Shown here: positions 1 to 12,100 of the stretch, piece after piece
How positions within the stretch are numbered: position 1 is the first letter of the stretch
Layout: each line of letters opens with the position of its first letter
NCBI GenBank assembly: GCA_010015655.1
Contig: ML976687.1
Span: 271,365 to 335,364 of the forward strand
From: Bimuria novae-zelandiae CBS 107.79
Taxonomy: Eukaryota; Ascomycota; Dothideomycetes; Pleosporales; Didymosphaeriaceae
Direction of reading: 5' to 3'
Length of the DNA stretch: 64,000 nucleotides
Notes under the pieces: model-generated
Told to the model about the DNA's origin: nothing
Databases searched by the model: none
Seen by the model: the letters and a program-made list of their open reading frames with translations, nothing else
Made by a program: the position numbers and the translations under genes

Positions 1-3000
1 TTAAACTTCCTATGGTACCAGGCGTAGTTGCCGTGTCTTGTCCTCATGGATAGGAGCTTGGCCAGGGCGGGGCGTGTGAGCTCCAGCTCCGGCGGTTGCC
101 TGGAGGGGGTGTATGCTAGGCCCCACTAGTTGTACCATGTAGAGAGATTTGGTGTGCGTGTGCGCCACCACTCTTGTTGTGCAGCGCGTACGTATGCGCG
201 CGCATCAGATCGTAGACCTAATATCGTGGGGTTAGCTACCTTCCCTGTGGGTGGGCGTGGGTCCTTAGCTGCCTCGTTTGCTAGCTAATTAGCTAGCTCA
301 TTGCCTTTAATGCCCATGTGGCCTAGTGACCATCAGATTTGGATATCCCAGGTGTCTATAGCTTCCTGGCAGCGTACAAAGGCCCACTGGGATGACGGCG
401 CGGGGTCTCCCCTAATGCCCCAGATAACCAATGTGCTATCTACACACATCCAGATCTGGCTTAGGCGGTGCGCCTGAGTCTGTAACACGTGTTAAAGACC
501 TCTCCAGGCCCCCACTGCTTCTGCGTCGAAGACGTGGGCCCGCGTGTTAAGGGAGCCTTTGCCTGTGTACAGCAGACTCTGGCCCTGGTACACAGCGTAT
601 CCATAGGTTACGTGGCGCTCGCCGTTTTCTGTGCGCTGTTCCGAGCCGTCTGAGAACACTGTGATTGTCTTGGTAGGCAGGCTTGTCCACCATTGTTTAA
701 ATTCTTTAGTAGCGAGCTTTTTAGGCTTATTATTTGCAGGGTCTGTTCGGCACTCGTTGGAATAGTGCGGTTATAGTAGTATAGGGCGGGGTACTGGTGC
801 GAATAGCTGTGCGAGCAGTTGAACTTTTGTGTGTAGGCGCTACGGGCGTCCAGCGCCTCTTCCTCTGTGTGCTACGGTTAGTCGCGTGCGCGCTGCAAGC
901 GGGTGTCCTTCGTTAACGTAGTACAGGCGCATAGCGAACCTCGCCTTGCACTCTTTAAGCGCTGTAGCTGCTAAGGGAATGCCTGCGTCTCTGTACAGCG
1001 TGGCAGTGGGCGTGGTGCGGTAGGCGGGGACGACGCCTCTGACCGCTATCGTGAGGGCCTTTTCCAGGGCGGCGATATGCCACCCGAGTCGTGTGCTGAC
1101 CTTTTGGTTCTGCGCGGCTCCCATGATCTTGGGGGGCTTCGTGCGCCCTCCATACCAGGCCTCGTTTCCATACAGTAGGCGTGGCAGTACGCATGAGATT
1201 ACCGCTTTGCGCAGTGAGCTGGCTGGTAGGCCGTGCTAGATCCTAGCAAGGCTGCGGATGTGCTGTGCGACTGCGCGTCCTTTGGCTACGCGGGTAGCGA
1301 CGTGTGTTTTAAAATTAAGCTTCCTGTTAAAGTAAACACCTAGCCAGCGTAGCGCCTTGTCTAGTAGTATAGGTTAGAGGATAAGCTAATCGTTAATCCA
1401 GATAGGTGGCGAATAGTCACTTTTCTGCTTAGTTAGGTGTATCATTTCGAGTTTCTCTAGGGCAAATGCCACGTGATTAGCGTCTCCCCAGGAATTTATG
1501 GCGCCTATGTCTTCTGCCAGCATTTCCACGTTCTGGTCTAGGGAGTGGGATCGCCTGTAGAGGCAGATATCGTCTGCGTACCCAAAGCGCCTGGCAGGGT
1601 CTTGCTGAAGTAGCTCTGCCAGATAAAGTGTGTACAGCACTGGTGATAGTGGTGAGCCCTGCGGCGTCCCGCACTGTACTAGGTGGGGCGCTGTGGTGGC
1701 TTCTCCTAATCGCACTTGGACGCGGCGGTCCTGGAGGAAGTTTTTCACGATTAGGAGGGCGCTGTCATGCCATCCTTGGGCCTTCATCCTGTGTAGAAGT
1801 CGATTTCTAAGAAGTGCGTCAAAGGCGCCTTGGACGTCTATAGTGACCATAGTGACGTGCTGGCCGTTGGAGAAGGCGTCCTCCACGTCATGTGTGAAGG
1901 CGGCTACTAGGTCCATGGCTGATCTCTTGGGGAGAGCCCCCCCGTGTTGGGGGCTTAGTATGCTGTGTGCCATGGCAGTGCTAGCAAATCTCCTTGCTAA
2001 GATTCTCTCTAGGCCCTTGCCTAGGCAGGATAGCAGGGCGATGGGTCTCCATGATCTGGGGGAGGATTTGTCCTTTTTGCCTATCTTGGGTACCATAACG
2101 ACCTCTGCGACCCTCCACGCGTGGGGGAAGTAGCTGAGGGCCAGACAGCGCCGGTATAGGCTGGTAAGATACGTCTGAATATAGTGCTAGCATGCGGTGA
2201 GCATGCGGACAGTGATCCCGTCCGTGCCAGGTGAGGTGCTTAAGACTCCTATTGTGTTACGCTCAACCTCTTCAGGGGAAAGGTATAGGTCCCAGGGGAG
2301 GGCGTAATAGCTCTGCGATCCTTGGACGTCAGGTGCTAGAGCCTCTGGTAAGTCATCGCTACTATCGAAACGGCAGAGTATCGCTTGTCTAAGCGTCTCA
2401 GCTTTCTCCTGCGGGTCAGTAATATAGCGCCCCTCGTAGGCCAGCGGCGGGTCTGGTCTTGTTGGCTCAAGCTTGTGCCAGCCTATAATTTGAAAGAGGT
2501 CGGAGTCCTCCTTTGCGCTATCAATAGTATGTTGCCAGTATTATCTCTTAGCCTTTCTTACTATAGTCAGGAAGCTGCGAGTCTCTGGGGTCTGGGTGCC
2601 TATGTGGCCCCGTCTAGACTCAAGGTGCAGGCGCCTGGCGTCAGCGCACTCGTCTGTCCACTAAGGTGCCGCCTTCCTGCCTTCCCTCTTTGGGCAGCCG
2701 GTTTTGCGTAGAGCATCTTAGAGCAATGAGGTCAGCGCTGCGGCGCACTCTTCCACCTGGCGTAGGTTGGAGGCCGCTGCTATCGAGGGCAGCTGTGGCA
2801 TACCCATTACGACTAGCCAGGTAAAGGGAAGAAGCTTCTTTCTAGGAAGCCTAAGGCGATATTGTTCGCGGCTTAGTGTGCCTCTGCCCGGCAGTATCGT
2901 AACTAGGGTAGCGTGGTTAGAGCCGCAGTGCAGGTCGTCGCGCACCTCTGTCTTCGCGAAGGCGATATTAGAGAAGCTAAGGTCCAAGACGTGGCCAGCT

Positions 3001-3560
3001 CTGTGGGTGGCTCTGCCGGGTTCTCTAATGTAGTCCATGCCGCTGACTGTGGCCCAGCGCGCAAGCTCGGCGCCGCCTTGCGAGGTGGTGATACCAGGCT
3101 CAAATGTATCGTGCTTGGTGTTGAAGTCTCCCCCCACTAGGCATCTTGCTAGGGGGGTGAGGCCTGTGACATACTCTAGGACCGGCGTGGTCTGAGGCTG
3201 CCTATAGATGTTGAGGATAGAGACCCCGTTGACCTGAATCCATTGTCTGTCCCTGTCCTGCAGGGGCGCTATGGTCGTGATGTGGAGCTGTGCGCCTTTT
3301 AGCGTGTAGATAAGGACTCTGGGTCTCTGTGTCCCCCTGTGCTGGGGGTCGTCCCAGCTGTCGATAGGTGGGTGTAGCTGGTAGCTTGGGTGGTTTGAGG
3401 TGCGGGTGCCAGGCCACGTGGCCGGCTCCTGTATGCATACTACGTTAATACCTTCTTGAAAAGCGATCTCCAGGGCCGCAATATGGCTAGGCGAGCTTCG
3501 CCCCACATTTGTCCAGCTAACCTATATATCACGCTCCCTAAGGGGAGTCCTTTGTCTCTG
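1..3560 (-). pseudogene. LINE ORF2: endonuclease / reverse transcriptase / RNase H, broken
   Basis: One minus-strand frame reads, in order: an APE-like endonuclease (3,530-2,718; starts with NVGRSSPSHIAALE, later VGGDFNTKH and the C-terminal GSNHATL); a reverse transcriptase (about 2,100-1,386) with GTPQGSPLSPVLYTLYL and an intact FGYADDICLY catalytic motif; a linker/thumb region (1,124-840, LEKALTIAVRG and YRTTPTATLYRDAGIP); and an RNase H (about 680-230; FSDGSE, DAEAV, VDSTLVIW, GHMGIKGNELAN). Stops near 2,717, 2,097-2,200, 1,385 and 839 break the frame, so it is inactive as it stands, though catalytic residues survive. The C-terminus runs off the left edge. Confidence 0.88.
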
Positions 3561-3571
3561 TAAAGGTGTGC

Positions 3572-5299
3572 TTAACATGAGAGATTATTCTCGTCGCTCA
3601 TGCTTACGTCTCTCTCTGATGAGGATGAAGCTGTGTGATCTTGAGGTGGCGCAACGCTGCGCGCCGACATCGCCGCCAGATTTAGGTTCCTAGGGATATG
3701 AGTGGAGCGTTGTGGGCGGGTAGAGGGCCTTGTTGACGCCTCTGGTCCTGGGTTACGTCGCTTGTTGGCGTTTGGTGGCGTTGTTGCTGTGCCTGCTGGA
3801 TGTGAGCTAGAGGCAGCGGGGGCACTGTATAGGCCATCACGGAGCTCCGGTGAGCTGTCCTGGGCTGCCGCGGTTGCTGCCTCTGTTTCGGTACCTGGGG
3901 ACGGGCGGTTGGCGTGCTCATAGGCCTGGCGACCGGCGCGGCGGTATGTGCCCATCTCCCTCCTCGTTGGCCTGATGACCTGCTTGTTAACTCGGCGTGG
4001 CGCTGCCAGGCAGTTAATGTGCCCTGCCTAATGTGGGCTAAGACAGTTGGCGCACTGCACTGGATAGGTGCATCCTAAGCCTAGGGGGCCTGTGTGGTCC
4101 TCTTGTTTCTTGCCACAGTTGTTACAGCGGGGGAGGCGCACGCATTTCAGTGGGTTGCAGTAGCCCTAGTAGCCTGGGTCGTGTCGTTGTATAGCTGGGG
4201 TCTTAGTAATTGCCCTTAAGGCGCTACTACTGCCTAGGAGCCTAAATTATCGCACTTTCTTTATGAAGGAGATAATCCAGGTGATAGTTCCGTCTTTATT
4301 AGCGCCATGCCTTGACTGTCTACAGTTGGCAGGTAGTAAGCCTGTCTGTACGGCTGCCTCGTCCTCTATCATGTCGTGTGTGACTGGCACCTCCGGGCCT
4401 AGCAAGAATCGGTACGCGCTAGGGACGTTAGGTACAGCATAGTTGAACCATTTCTGTAACAGCTTGGCTGTGCTGCCTCCTACAGCGCTTATCATTAAAT
4501 CTTTCTTTCCCTGTTCCATGAGGCTGTCTCTTGTCTTGTTATTGGCGGGGGTGACGGCCCATCCTGTCCTGGTCTTTGAGGCGCCGGGTATGGCGCTGAG
4601 GTCAAGGCCCAGCGTGTCGCAAATGGCCTTTCTAATTGCATATGGTGAGCTCTGTGAGAGCCGCTCCGGCGCAGGCACCGTGATAAGGATCCTGGGATCC
4701 TCAGTGTCGCTTTAACTGCGGCGGGTGTGTCTATTAGCGGTGGCCTTAGTGCTGCTCTAGTTGCTGCTGGAGGTGGTGTACCCTGTGCTTAAGGGGTTCG
4801 CGCTGGCAGCTACGTTTGCCCATGTTCTTGGCCCCGCAGCCCTGCTGCAGTTGTGGCTACTGTCGCTGGCACTGGTGCTGGCGTTAGTAATACTCTCAGT
4901 GCGGTCTGTGCGCAAGAGGCTTGGCACTAGGGTAGAGTTTTTCAGGGCCTGTATAACGCGCTGGCGGAGGGCGTTAGCGACTGCCTGCTCTTCAGGGAGC
5001 TTATAGGCATTAAGGCAGCTGTCTACAGCCTGTGCTAGGGTGTAGATCATGGCCTCCTAGGTAGCGGCAGCTTGTTTGGCGGCCGTGATGTAGGTTATTA
5101 GGGCTTTAGTTACTGTAGTAGTAGCTAGCGCGTTTCTAGTCTACACTCCTCCACCTAGGTTAAGACGTAGTATCGCTGCTACATGCTGCTACAGCTGTCT
5201 CCTTAAGGGGTGGCTTATATTAAGGTGCCTCGCTAACTCTAGGTCGGCGGGGCGGGTTGCTATAGAGGCTTCTGGGGGTAGTCTCGCAGGCGTCTCCAT
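3572..5299 (-). pseudogene. LINE ORF1 (gag-like, zinc knuckles), broken by stops
   Basis: The ATG at 5,299-5,297 opens a frame of about 575 codons, interrupted by several TAG/TAA codons and ending at 3,572. It reads METPARLPPEAS, an alpha-helical region (5,050-4,757), a central domain (4,678-4,247; KWFNYAVPNVPSAYRFLLGP), then zinc-binding residues at about 4,140-4,030: CNNCGKKQEDHTG-GC followed by CANCLSPH and a stop where Gln is expected. The C-terminal part (3,955-3,572) is rich in Ser, Pro and Thr. Known ORF1 proteins of this kind bind the element RNA. ORF1 and ORF2 nearly abut, in different frames. Confidence 0.78.
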
Positions 5300-5539
5300 G
5301 CTATCATTTACTAGCTACAGGCACTGCAAGGGCAGAGGATGGCTTAGAGATAGGTTTCAGGTGATTTCAAGATTAAATCTAATGAAAAATATACAGATTT
5401 CAACAGGTTCTCAAAATTCAGAAGTTGGTAAAGGTGTGAAAAAATACTTAACAAGGTATTTAGCAAGGAGCCTATTAAGTTATTAAGTATCCCTTAGATA
5501 ATAGATAACTATAATTATTATAAAAGTAAGGTAGATCGC

Positions 5540-6060
5540 TTTAATTAGGCAAAGAGCTACTGCTTTATATAATAAGTTAAGAGATAGACGTGGCGTCCTC
5601 TCCTCTACTTTCTACTTAACTTAGCGCTTAATAACTGCTACAGGTTCTCATCCTACTCGTCCCTAGAGTTGGCTAAAAAGGGCGGTTACAAGAAGTTTAT
5701 ATACAAGCTTATAGAGCAGCTGTTTCAGCGTAGGGAGAGACTCTGTGCAGGAGCAAGGAAAAGGCAGAGCCTTAATGAGGTGATTAGTAGTGATCCTTAG
5801 GATCATGGCTCGCCGGTAAGACTGTACGGAGAGTCGAAGACCTGTGCTGCTTGTGCTGAAAATGGGCGTACAGGGCACAGATTAGTGGCAAACAGAACAC
5901 CTCTAAGCGCGATTTCTGGCAATTCAGAGCGCCCCAAGCGTACTCCAAGGACCACGTATGGGTGTAGGCTTTGCAAGATCCCTCTATGTAGGCTAGAAGT
6001 TAACACTAACTATTAGGAGGCTTATCTCCGCCGCGGAAGAGTTATTAAGTTAATAAATAT
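5540..6060 (+). pseudogene. piggyBac-like transposase C-terminal remnant
   Basis: A plus-strand frame reads RPLLYFLLNLALNNCYRFSS, then LAKKGGYKKFIYKLIEQLFQ, then a Cys-rich tail: CAAC (about 5,850) followed by a second motif YGCRLCKIPLCR near 5,960-5,990. A 'RPLFxxLLDxxLxNxY' helix followed by a cross-braced CxxC...CxxCxxxLC tail is characteristic of the C-terminus of piggyBac-type (DDE_Tnp_1_7) transposases. Stops interrupt the frame and the catalytic core upstream is not recognisable. No terminal repeats were found. Assignment rests on short motifs. Confidence 0.5.
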
Positions 6061-7190
6061 ATTTATAAGCTCTATTATTAAGTAGTTTAGAGTAAGCTAT
6101 CTTAAAACCCTTAGAAATAATGTCTTTATATAAATCTACGTACAAAGTACTTCTATACTGGTGTTTATGTAGCCAAGAAGCTTACCTCCAATTAGTCAAC
6201 ATTAGGTGGTCCGTGAGCGGCAGATGTTGGCGGTGCATGGGATAGGCATAGCAGACAGTGAAGAGTTGTCTGCAGACTAGGAAATCATAACCCATAAACC
6301 CACGAATTTCACCCAAAAGCCCATATCTCCATGAATGCCATGCAAAAGCCCATATACCCATGAATGCCACGCAAGAGATTATTCCCTAGCCCTTCCTTGC
6401 AAGTACTTATTAGCGAAGTTGTAGTACTGTCTAAAGTCCTGAGTAATGCGAATAACAAACTAAACATCTCTTCCCTAAATAGTGACGCGCTTCTTATAGA
6501 TAGCAGCCAGCTAAGTGCCTATAGTCTAATTAGTCTAATACCTTGTCTAATACTAATACATTAGCACTTACACTCTATTAGAGTTATAATAAAGGACTTC
6601 GCAGTTGTTTACAACGTACAAAGAGCCTGCTTACTCTAGCGGTTTAGCTCACGAACACACTTATCTTTAGCCAGATTCTAGGCAATCTCTCGAACTAGAC
6701 AGCGAAAGGGAGTGATAGCGAAGAAGAACTTCACATTATTCTACTTAGACTAATAAAACTTAATCTATTAAAGAAGTACAACTATCCACAGTTAGTAATA
6801 ATTATTAAATAGTAAAAATAATATTTAATAAACTTTTATTCTTCCATAGCTTCTCGCCCCTACTAGTGTCCTTCTACGCTGGAACACGCTTGCTAGTCTT
6901 CTTATACGTAACCCGTTTTAAGGAGGAGATAGTGTCGATGCTTAAGCTATAGAAGCACTAGTAGTATGGAGGGAGTAGCCTTAATACTTTAAATTAGTCG
7001 TAGTAATTTAAATCTAGAGTCTATACTTATACCTGACTATTATAACCTTTAATTAGTGTTATATTTACTATACTAATAGAACTAATATCTCGTGCTACGT
7101 ATTAGTTTGTTGACTATTAAGCATACTGACGCAATATAATAGTAGGGAAGGTATTAGACAAGTATTAGACAAACATGCTAAAAAGTATAA
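6061..7190. other. AT-rich intergenic/repeat-derived stretch, no gene recognised
   Basis: Rich in TpA and stops in all frames; only short spurious reading frames. It holds a two-copy 29-bp repeat (6,314-6,371) and a short GC-richer patch at 6,180-6,260. It looks like RIP-decayed repeat DNA, but I could not assign it to a family. Confidence 0.5.
6314..6371. repeat. 29-bp direct repeat, two copies
   Basis: Two adjacent units (6,314-6,342 and 6,343-6,371) both contain AAAAGCCCATAT, then C-CCATGAATGCCA-GC; they differ at three or four positions. Only two copies are visible; function unknown. Confidence 0.7.
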
Positions 7191-7194
7191 TCTG

Positions 7195-8640
7195 CCTCTA
7201 TAACTAACTATTGTATTCTTTGCTGTATATCCGCATTTCGCCTCTTTACTGTCTCTAAATTACCACCCTTTAAACAATTAAAGGAGAAAGGCTCGTCAAA
7301 TATTAGCCTATTATATAACTTAACACGAGAAACTATAACGTATATAAGACCTAGCGCATAATCTCTTTCGCTACTAACACAGATAACTGCCCTGTCTAGA
7401 CTTAAGCCTTATAACTTGTGAATAGTAATAGCCCATGCAGAGTAGATTAGGAACTGTATACGGGATATAGCATTCCCCTAGAAACAAAACTCTTGACTAA
7501 TAAGAAACACAGGGATAACTGCTTTCCCGTCTGTCCGAGTGTACAGCGCTGGCCCCTCATACCCATAGACAGCAACAAGAACTGCCTTTGGAGGCTCCTT
7601 GCAAGGATCTGTAACAGAGGGAGGCCATAGAATATTGTCTACTTCCCCAGTGGTACCGTTCACCAGACCACCCTCTGTCCAGATATTGTGAAGGAGCATA
7701 ACTCGGCCACCTACACATAACCGGAGAAGGCTGTGCAAATTTCCCCCATCCTGAGCGTCAACCTTAGCAGCTTGAGGGTGATCATGTTTGGCCCGGGCGA
7801 TAACAACAGGCTCGCCACAGTCCCTCATACGCTGCTAGTTTATAGCAGAGACCTCGGAACGTTTGCCGCACAGTCGGATAGCAGAATCAAAGCCACAACG
7901 CTCATCAGGTGGGAGCGACACCCGACATCGTTTACTAAATAGCATCCAGTCATTAGCTGTGCTTGCGCCATCCCGGAGACGCCCAAGAGCATCACGAAAC
8001 CTAGCCTGGGAGCCCCCCTGCTGCCGCATTACAACGTCAAGTACAATTGTCTTGTTAAACAAACTGTACAGGTGCTGCCCGTGGGTCTCTATAGGGCATT
8101 TCTGCTTAGTACGATCAATCAGCGGCCGCCGGCCGACTGGAGGTAGTTGCCCAAAATCGCCAGACAATATGATATTGATGCCACCAAAGTCCTTATCGGA
8201 CTCTAGAAACGCCTGGGCACACCTTACGTGGATCTAGCTAAGCATACTAAGGCCGACTATGGATTTTTCGTTAATTACGATATACTTTACCTATTAGAGT
8301 TAGGCTTAAAGCTGTAAGAGACCTGCTCCTTGTAAAGGCAGGAGGGGTTTATACTTGTTAACGATTAGTATGCGAAATATAGAGTTAATCGTGCGACTAG
8401 ATATAAGATATGCGGCTACACTAGTAGGCGCACACCGCATTACAGGGTTCCTAATATCGTATTATAGAGCTAAGTTGTTAAGAGCTAATAATATAGTATT
8501 AATAATAAACGTCTTTCCTGTACTGCTAACTTTATCTAGATTAACTAGTAACTGTGGTGGTGAACGACGCTTAAGGTGTACTGTAAAGTGGGTTATAACT
8601 AGGTTGTATAATAATTGCTATTTCGCCTAAAGGGTATTAA
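7195..8640 (-). pseudogene. PIF1-like DNA helicase, RIP-damaged
   Basis: A single minus-strand frame carries the superfamily 1B helicase motifs in order. Motif I (Walker A) is near 8,530, STGKTFIINT, with the usual Gly before it replaced by Ser; NPVMRCAPTSVAAYL and RTINSIFR follow (about 8,460-8,370). Motif II is near 8,260: IVINEKSIVGL where IDE is expected, so the Walker B Asp is Asn. Motif III is ILSGDFGQLPPVGRRPL (about 8,170). The middle part (8,167-7,478) is nearly stop-free. Motif VI, WAITIHK then a stop and GLSLDRAV, lies near 7,430, and YVIVSRVK near 7,335. Stops replace Gln codons. Such helicases occur as multicopy free-standing genes in fungi or inside Helitrons; no Rep domain or Helitron end was seen here. 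Confidence 0.82.
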
Positions 8641-8781
8641 ATATAGTATTAGACGCTCTAGTCTTAGTAATTAGATAGCGCCTCTTTAACTTAGACTAAT
8701 ATGTTATTAGATCTAGATTGTAAGGATTAATATGCGACGAATCTATCTAATCCTGTACTTAATTAAGTGGACAATTACTAA

Positions 8782-8943
8782 TGTGAGCGTACCACAGAAA
8801 GATGGACTAGGTTAATTCCTGTCTAATAAGGTCAGAGTGGTTATATACATGGAGTGGAGTATCCAGAAGATTCCAGATCAGCAAGGGTACATAATTATAA
8901 TAATATAGTAAAATATTCTAGAGTTATAATATTAGCTAATACA
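8782..8943 (-). repeat. Putative LTR (3' LTR of the nested gypsy element)
   Basis: On the minus strand a purine run (AGGGG, 8,948-8,944) is followed by TGTATTAGC, a TATATAACC box and a candidate end GCTCACA at 8,782, giving about 162 bp with TG...CA ends. A polypurine tract followed by TG is the layout of a 3' LTR. It lies exactly at the left edge of Copia-1, whose right edge lies inside the gypsy integrase, so it may be the gypsy 3' LTR. The matching 5' LTR was not found, so the call is tentative. Confidence 0.42.
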
Positions 8944-8948
8944 CCCCT

Positions 8949-9172
8949 TATCAGATTTGATAGTGTTCTGTCACTTTAAGATAATGCAATGATGAGAATT
9001 GATGGTTGTGATGATTTATTAATAATGTTCGTGTTCTGTCTGTGTCTGGAATGTAGATGTGTGCGAGGCTTTAAATAAGTGCCGGTGCAGCGCTAGCCCT
9101 ATTTAGAATAGTATAAAAGAGAGAGTGCTCCAGCCTCATATCCACAACAGATAGAGGCCATATAATCGGACA
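8949..9172 (-). repeat. Copia-1 3' LTR
   Basis: Matches 14,024-14,241 along its length, with the shared blocks TTCTGTCACTTTAAGATAAT and CAGCCTCATATCCACAACAG. The left copy contains a few extra bases and transitions. The terminal dinucleotide is TA instead of TG on the plus strand. Confidence 0.9.
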
Positions 9173-12100
9173 CACCCCCTCAGCTTGGGCTTATCCTTAA
9201 GCTGGACCTTCGCATTATTTATCTGTCTATTATTCTAACTTAAAGGCCTCTATCCTCTGCTGTAGATCCTATAGGGCAACCTCTTAATTAGTAATCTTGT
9301 CTAATATATCTTTAAGTTCTAGCTTATTTAGAAACTTGCTCTATTTGTTTACTAGCAGGGCCTTTATAAGTCTATCTATAACTATGTCTTCTAAGCGTTA
9401 ATAGTCCACCTTAATAGTCCCACGTGTGACTTCTTGCCTTAGCCAGTAATTATAGATATCTATATAGTAGAGCTTAGTCTGCAGCTTTGCGAGTTCTTCA
9501 GTAATAAGGCGGATAGTCTATTAATTATCGTAGTTAATTGTGATTGGATAATTGCTCACAGTAATCCGAAGCTCTCGGAGTAATCGTGAAGTAAAGATAG
9601 CCTCTTTAGCCACTTGTGAGAGCGCTAGAAGTTCGGCCTCTATTATTAATATAGTGACTGTATCTTGCTTGCTTGCTCTCCAGGCAATCAGGCCGCTAAA
9701 TAGCTTAATAATGTATCCTTATAAACTCTTATAATTAAGTATATTATCAGCGAAAGATGCGTCGCTTATAACTTCTAAAGTATCTGCACCCCCAAGCTAA
9801 AGACCTAACAATTTAGTATTAGTAAGATAGAGGAAAACTTAGTTAGCAGCCACTTAGTGCTCTTTACTTAGGTTAGAAAGAAATCGTGATAATCGAGAAC
9901 TTGCAAAAGCAATATCTAGTTATGTAGTTACTATAGCATAAAGAATTAATCCGACTTTGCGCTAGTATTAATTAATCTTAGCCTTGCTTACGAGCCCTAA
10001 GCGTGGGAGCAGTTTAACTACTATAATTAGGGTATTATAGCGAATCTTATAGTAATTAATAAGGCGCGATATCTTGTCGATGTATAAAGCTTGCGAAAGC
10101 CAGATCTTTCTATTCGAGCGGTCCCTAATAATTTCAATCCCTAGAAACCACTACAGGTCTTTTCCGCTAGTAAGAGTAAACTTAGTTCTTATCTCTATAA
10201 TAGCTACTTCTACTGCAGGCTTACGATTCTTCTAATAGGCGATAATAAGATCATCCACATAGAAGAAGATAATAATACCGTCCTTAATAAGGCAGCATGG
10301 CTCGTGGGGCACTGTTTTAAAGCTAATATTACGGAGTGTTAACGTGAACTTTCTTTGCCAGAGTAATAGAGATATGCGCAGTCCGTAGAGTGCTTTATAA
10401 AGTTAGAGGACTGTGCCTGCTCGCGAGTAGCCACGAGGCATTCTTATGTAAATTTCTCTATCTAACTTTGCGTGAACAAACGCGTTCGTAACGTCATGTT
10501 AGATAAGCTCTAGGTTAAAGCGAGCTATAATTGCTATAAGCATATAAAAGGATTATCCTGCTAGTGTTATAGCGTAGGTTTCTTGTGAGGTAAGGTGCCG
10601 CTATTAATTATCTTGCACTACTAGCCTTGCCTTGCATTTTTACAATTAATAGTGTTTATTAAACTTGTAGGTATATACCTACATGTAGTCGAGGATTTAA
10701 TGGCCTACTGCCTTCACTGGAGCTGCTGCAACCTCGCTCCAAGACTTTATTTCCTTATAGCTCTGTAGATGGGATCGTTCTGCTTCCTTCTATATATTAT
10801 AAAGAAGGTGATCTTCGAGCTTGCTTCGGCATGTGGGTGGCTCTAGAAGCACGCTTTAATGTAGCTTCTTACTTAATATAATTATTTGTTAAAGCTGCGC
10901 CTTATTAAGAGCCTTGCCTTTGTATTTACTGTTACTACTAGCTTTAGTGCCTGCTATAAAGGCTGCGGCCCACGGGCTTGTTCGCAACTGCCCTATTTGC
11001 AACTCTTAAGGTAGTTTAGCTTAATCGCCTCCTGCTATTAGTTGTGCAAGGAGTGCCACTAGTGGCGGTGTTAATAGAGGCGTTAAATATTCGTACCTAG
11101 CTCTCCTGCCTTACTTATACTTAAGAGCTCCTTTAACCTCTAGCGCTTTACTAATTATCTTATCCTTAAAAAAGGACTTAATGGCTTACTCTTATTAAGG
11201 TGAGGGAGGTAACTCTACTAATCGTATCTAGGCTACTATTTCTTCTAATATACTATGCATAAGGTTATCTATTAGGTCTTTAGTTTTGCCTAAGAACACA
11301 GTATCCTCATCGAATATTACATCGCGAGTACTAATTGTCTTTGCTAGAGAGGGAATCCATATTCTCTAGATATTAGTTAATCTGTAGCTAACAAGGTAGC
11401 CAATTTATACTTTAGGGTTAAGCCTCTAAAGCCTGCTTTTGCCGCGTTTTATGTCGTTAGTTATCGCAAACGCTTTGCAGCCATATGCTTTTAGGTAAGC
11501 TTAATTAGGCTTCTTTAGTTGGGTAATAATGCCGTTCTGAAAGGCTACTATCGTAAAGAACACTTTATATAGAGATCGCCATTAGTTAGTATAGTTTAGC
11601 GTTTAATTATACAGGTAGACCGCGGCTCGCGTAATCTTAGGCCATATCTACTATAGTAGATTAAAGTTAAGTTGCATTATGCGCGCTTTCTCCTTAATTA
11701 CACCCCTTAAGCGTTCTACTCCTCTATTTTATACTTAAGTATCTAGTACTAAAGGCTTAATCTTAATACCTTACGCTGCGCACTACTTCTTAACGTTAGC
11801 CTTAATAAAGAAGATCTTGTTATTAGATTTAATTACTTTTACTATAATATTGTATTATACTTCTATAAACCGTACAAAAGTGCTAAGTAATTTAATAATT
11901 AACCGTGCTAGGCGGTTATCCTTAAAGTAGAAGTCCCATGCGAAGCTAGAGAATTAATTAGTAATTAGCATTTAGCTCTTCTCTCTTGTTAAGCTATCTA
12001 CTTTATAGTCATAAAAGTCTATTACGACTCGCTCGCCAGGGCCTTTAGTTTGCTCCCTAGCTTGCCGGCGTATTTGCCATTTTAGTTTTGCTTTACCGCA

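Larger units (their letters stand above)
1..5299 (-). mobile_element. Tad/I-like non-LTR retrotransposon (LINE), 3' end outside window
   Basis: The minus strand holds a two-ORF LINE: ORF1 (5,299-3,572) with a gag-like protein and zinc knuckles, then ORF2 (about 3,560 to beyond position 1) with endonuclease, reverse transcriptase and RNase H in one frame. An RNase H domain together with an APE-type endonuclease is known for the Tad1 and I groups. Each ORF keeps one frame and is broken only by scattered stops, mostly where CAG/CAA would read TAG/TAA, so RIP is light here compared with the LTR elements further right. The 3' end and any tail lie outside the window. Confidence 0.88.

Noticed and set aside
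7195..8640. Helitron around the PIF1-like helicase
   Set aside because: No Rep domain, CTRR end or hairpin could be recognised, so only a helicase remnant is called.
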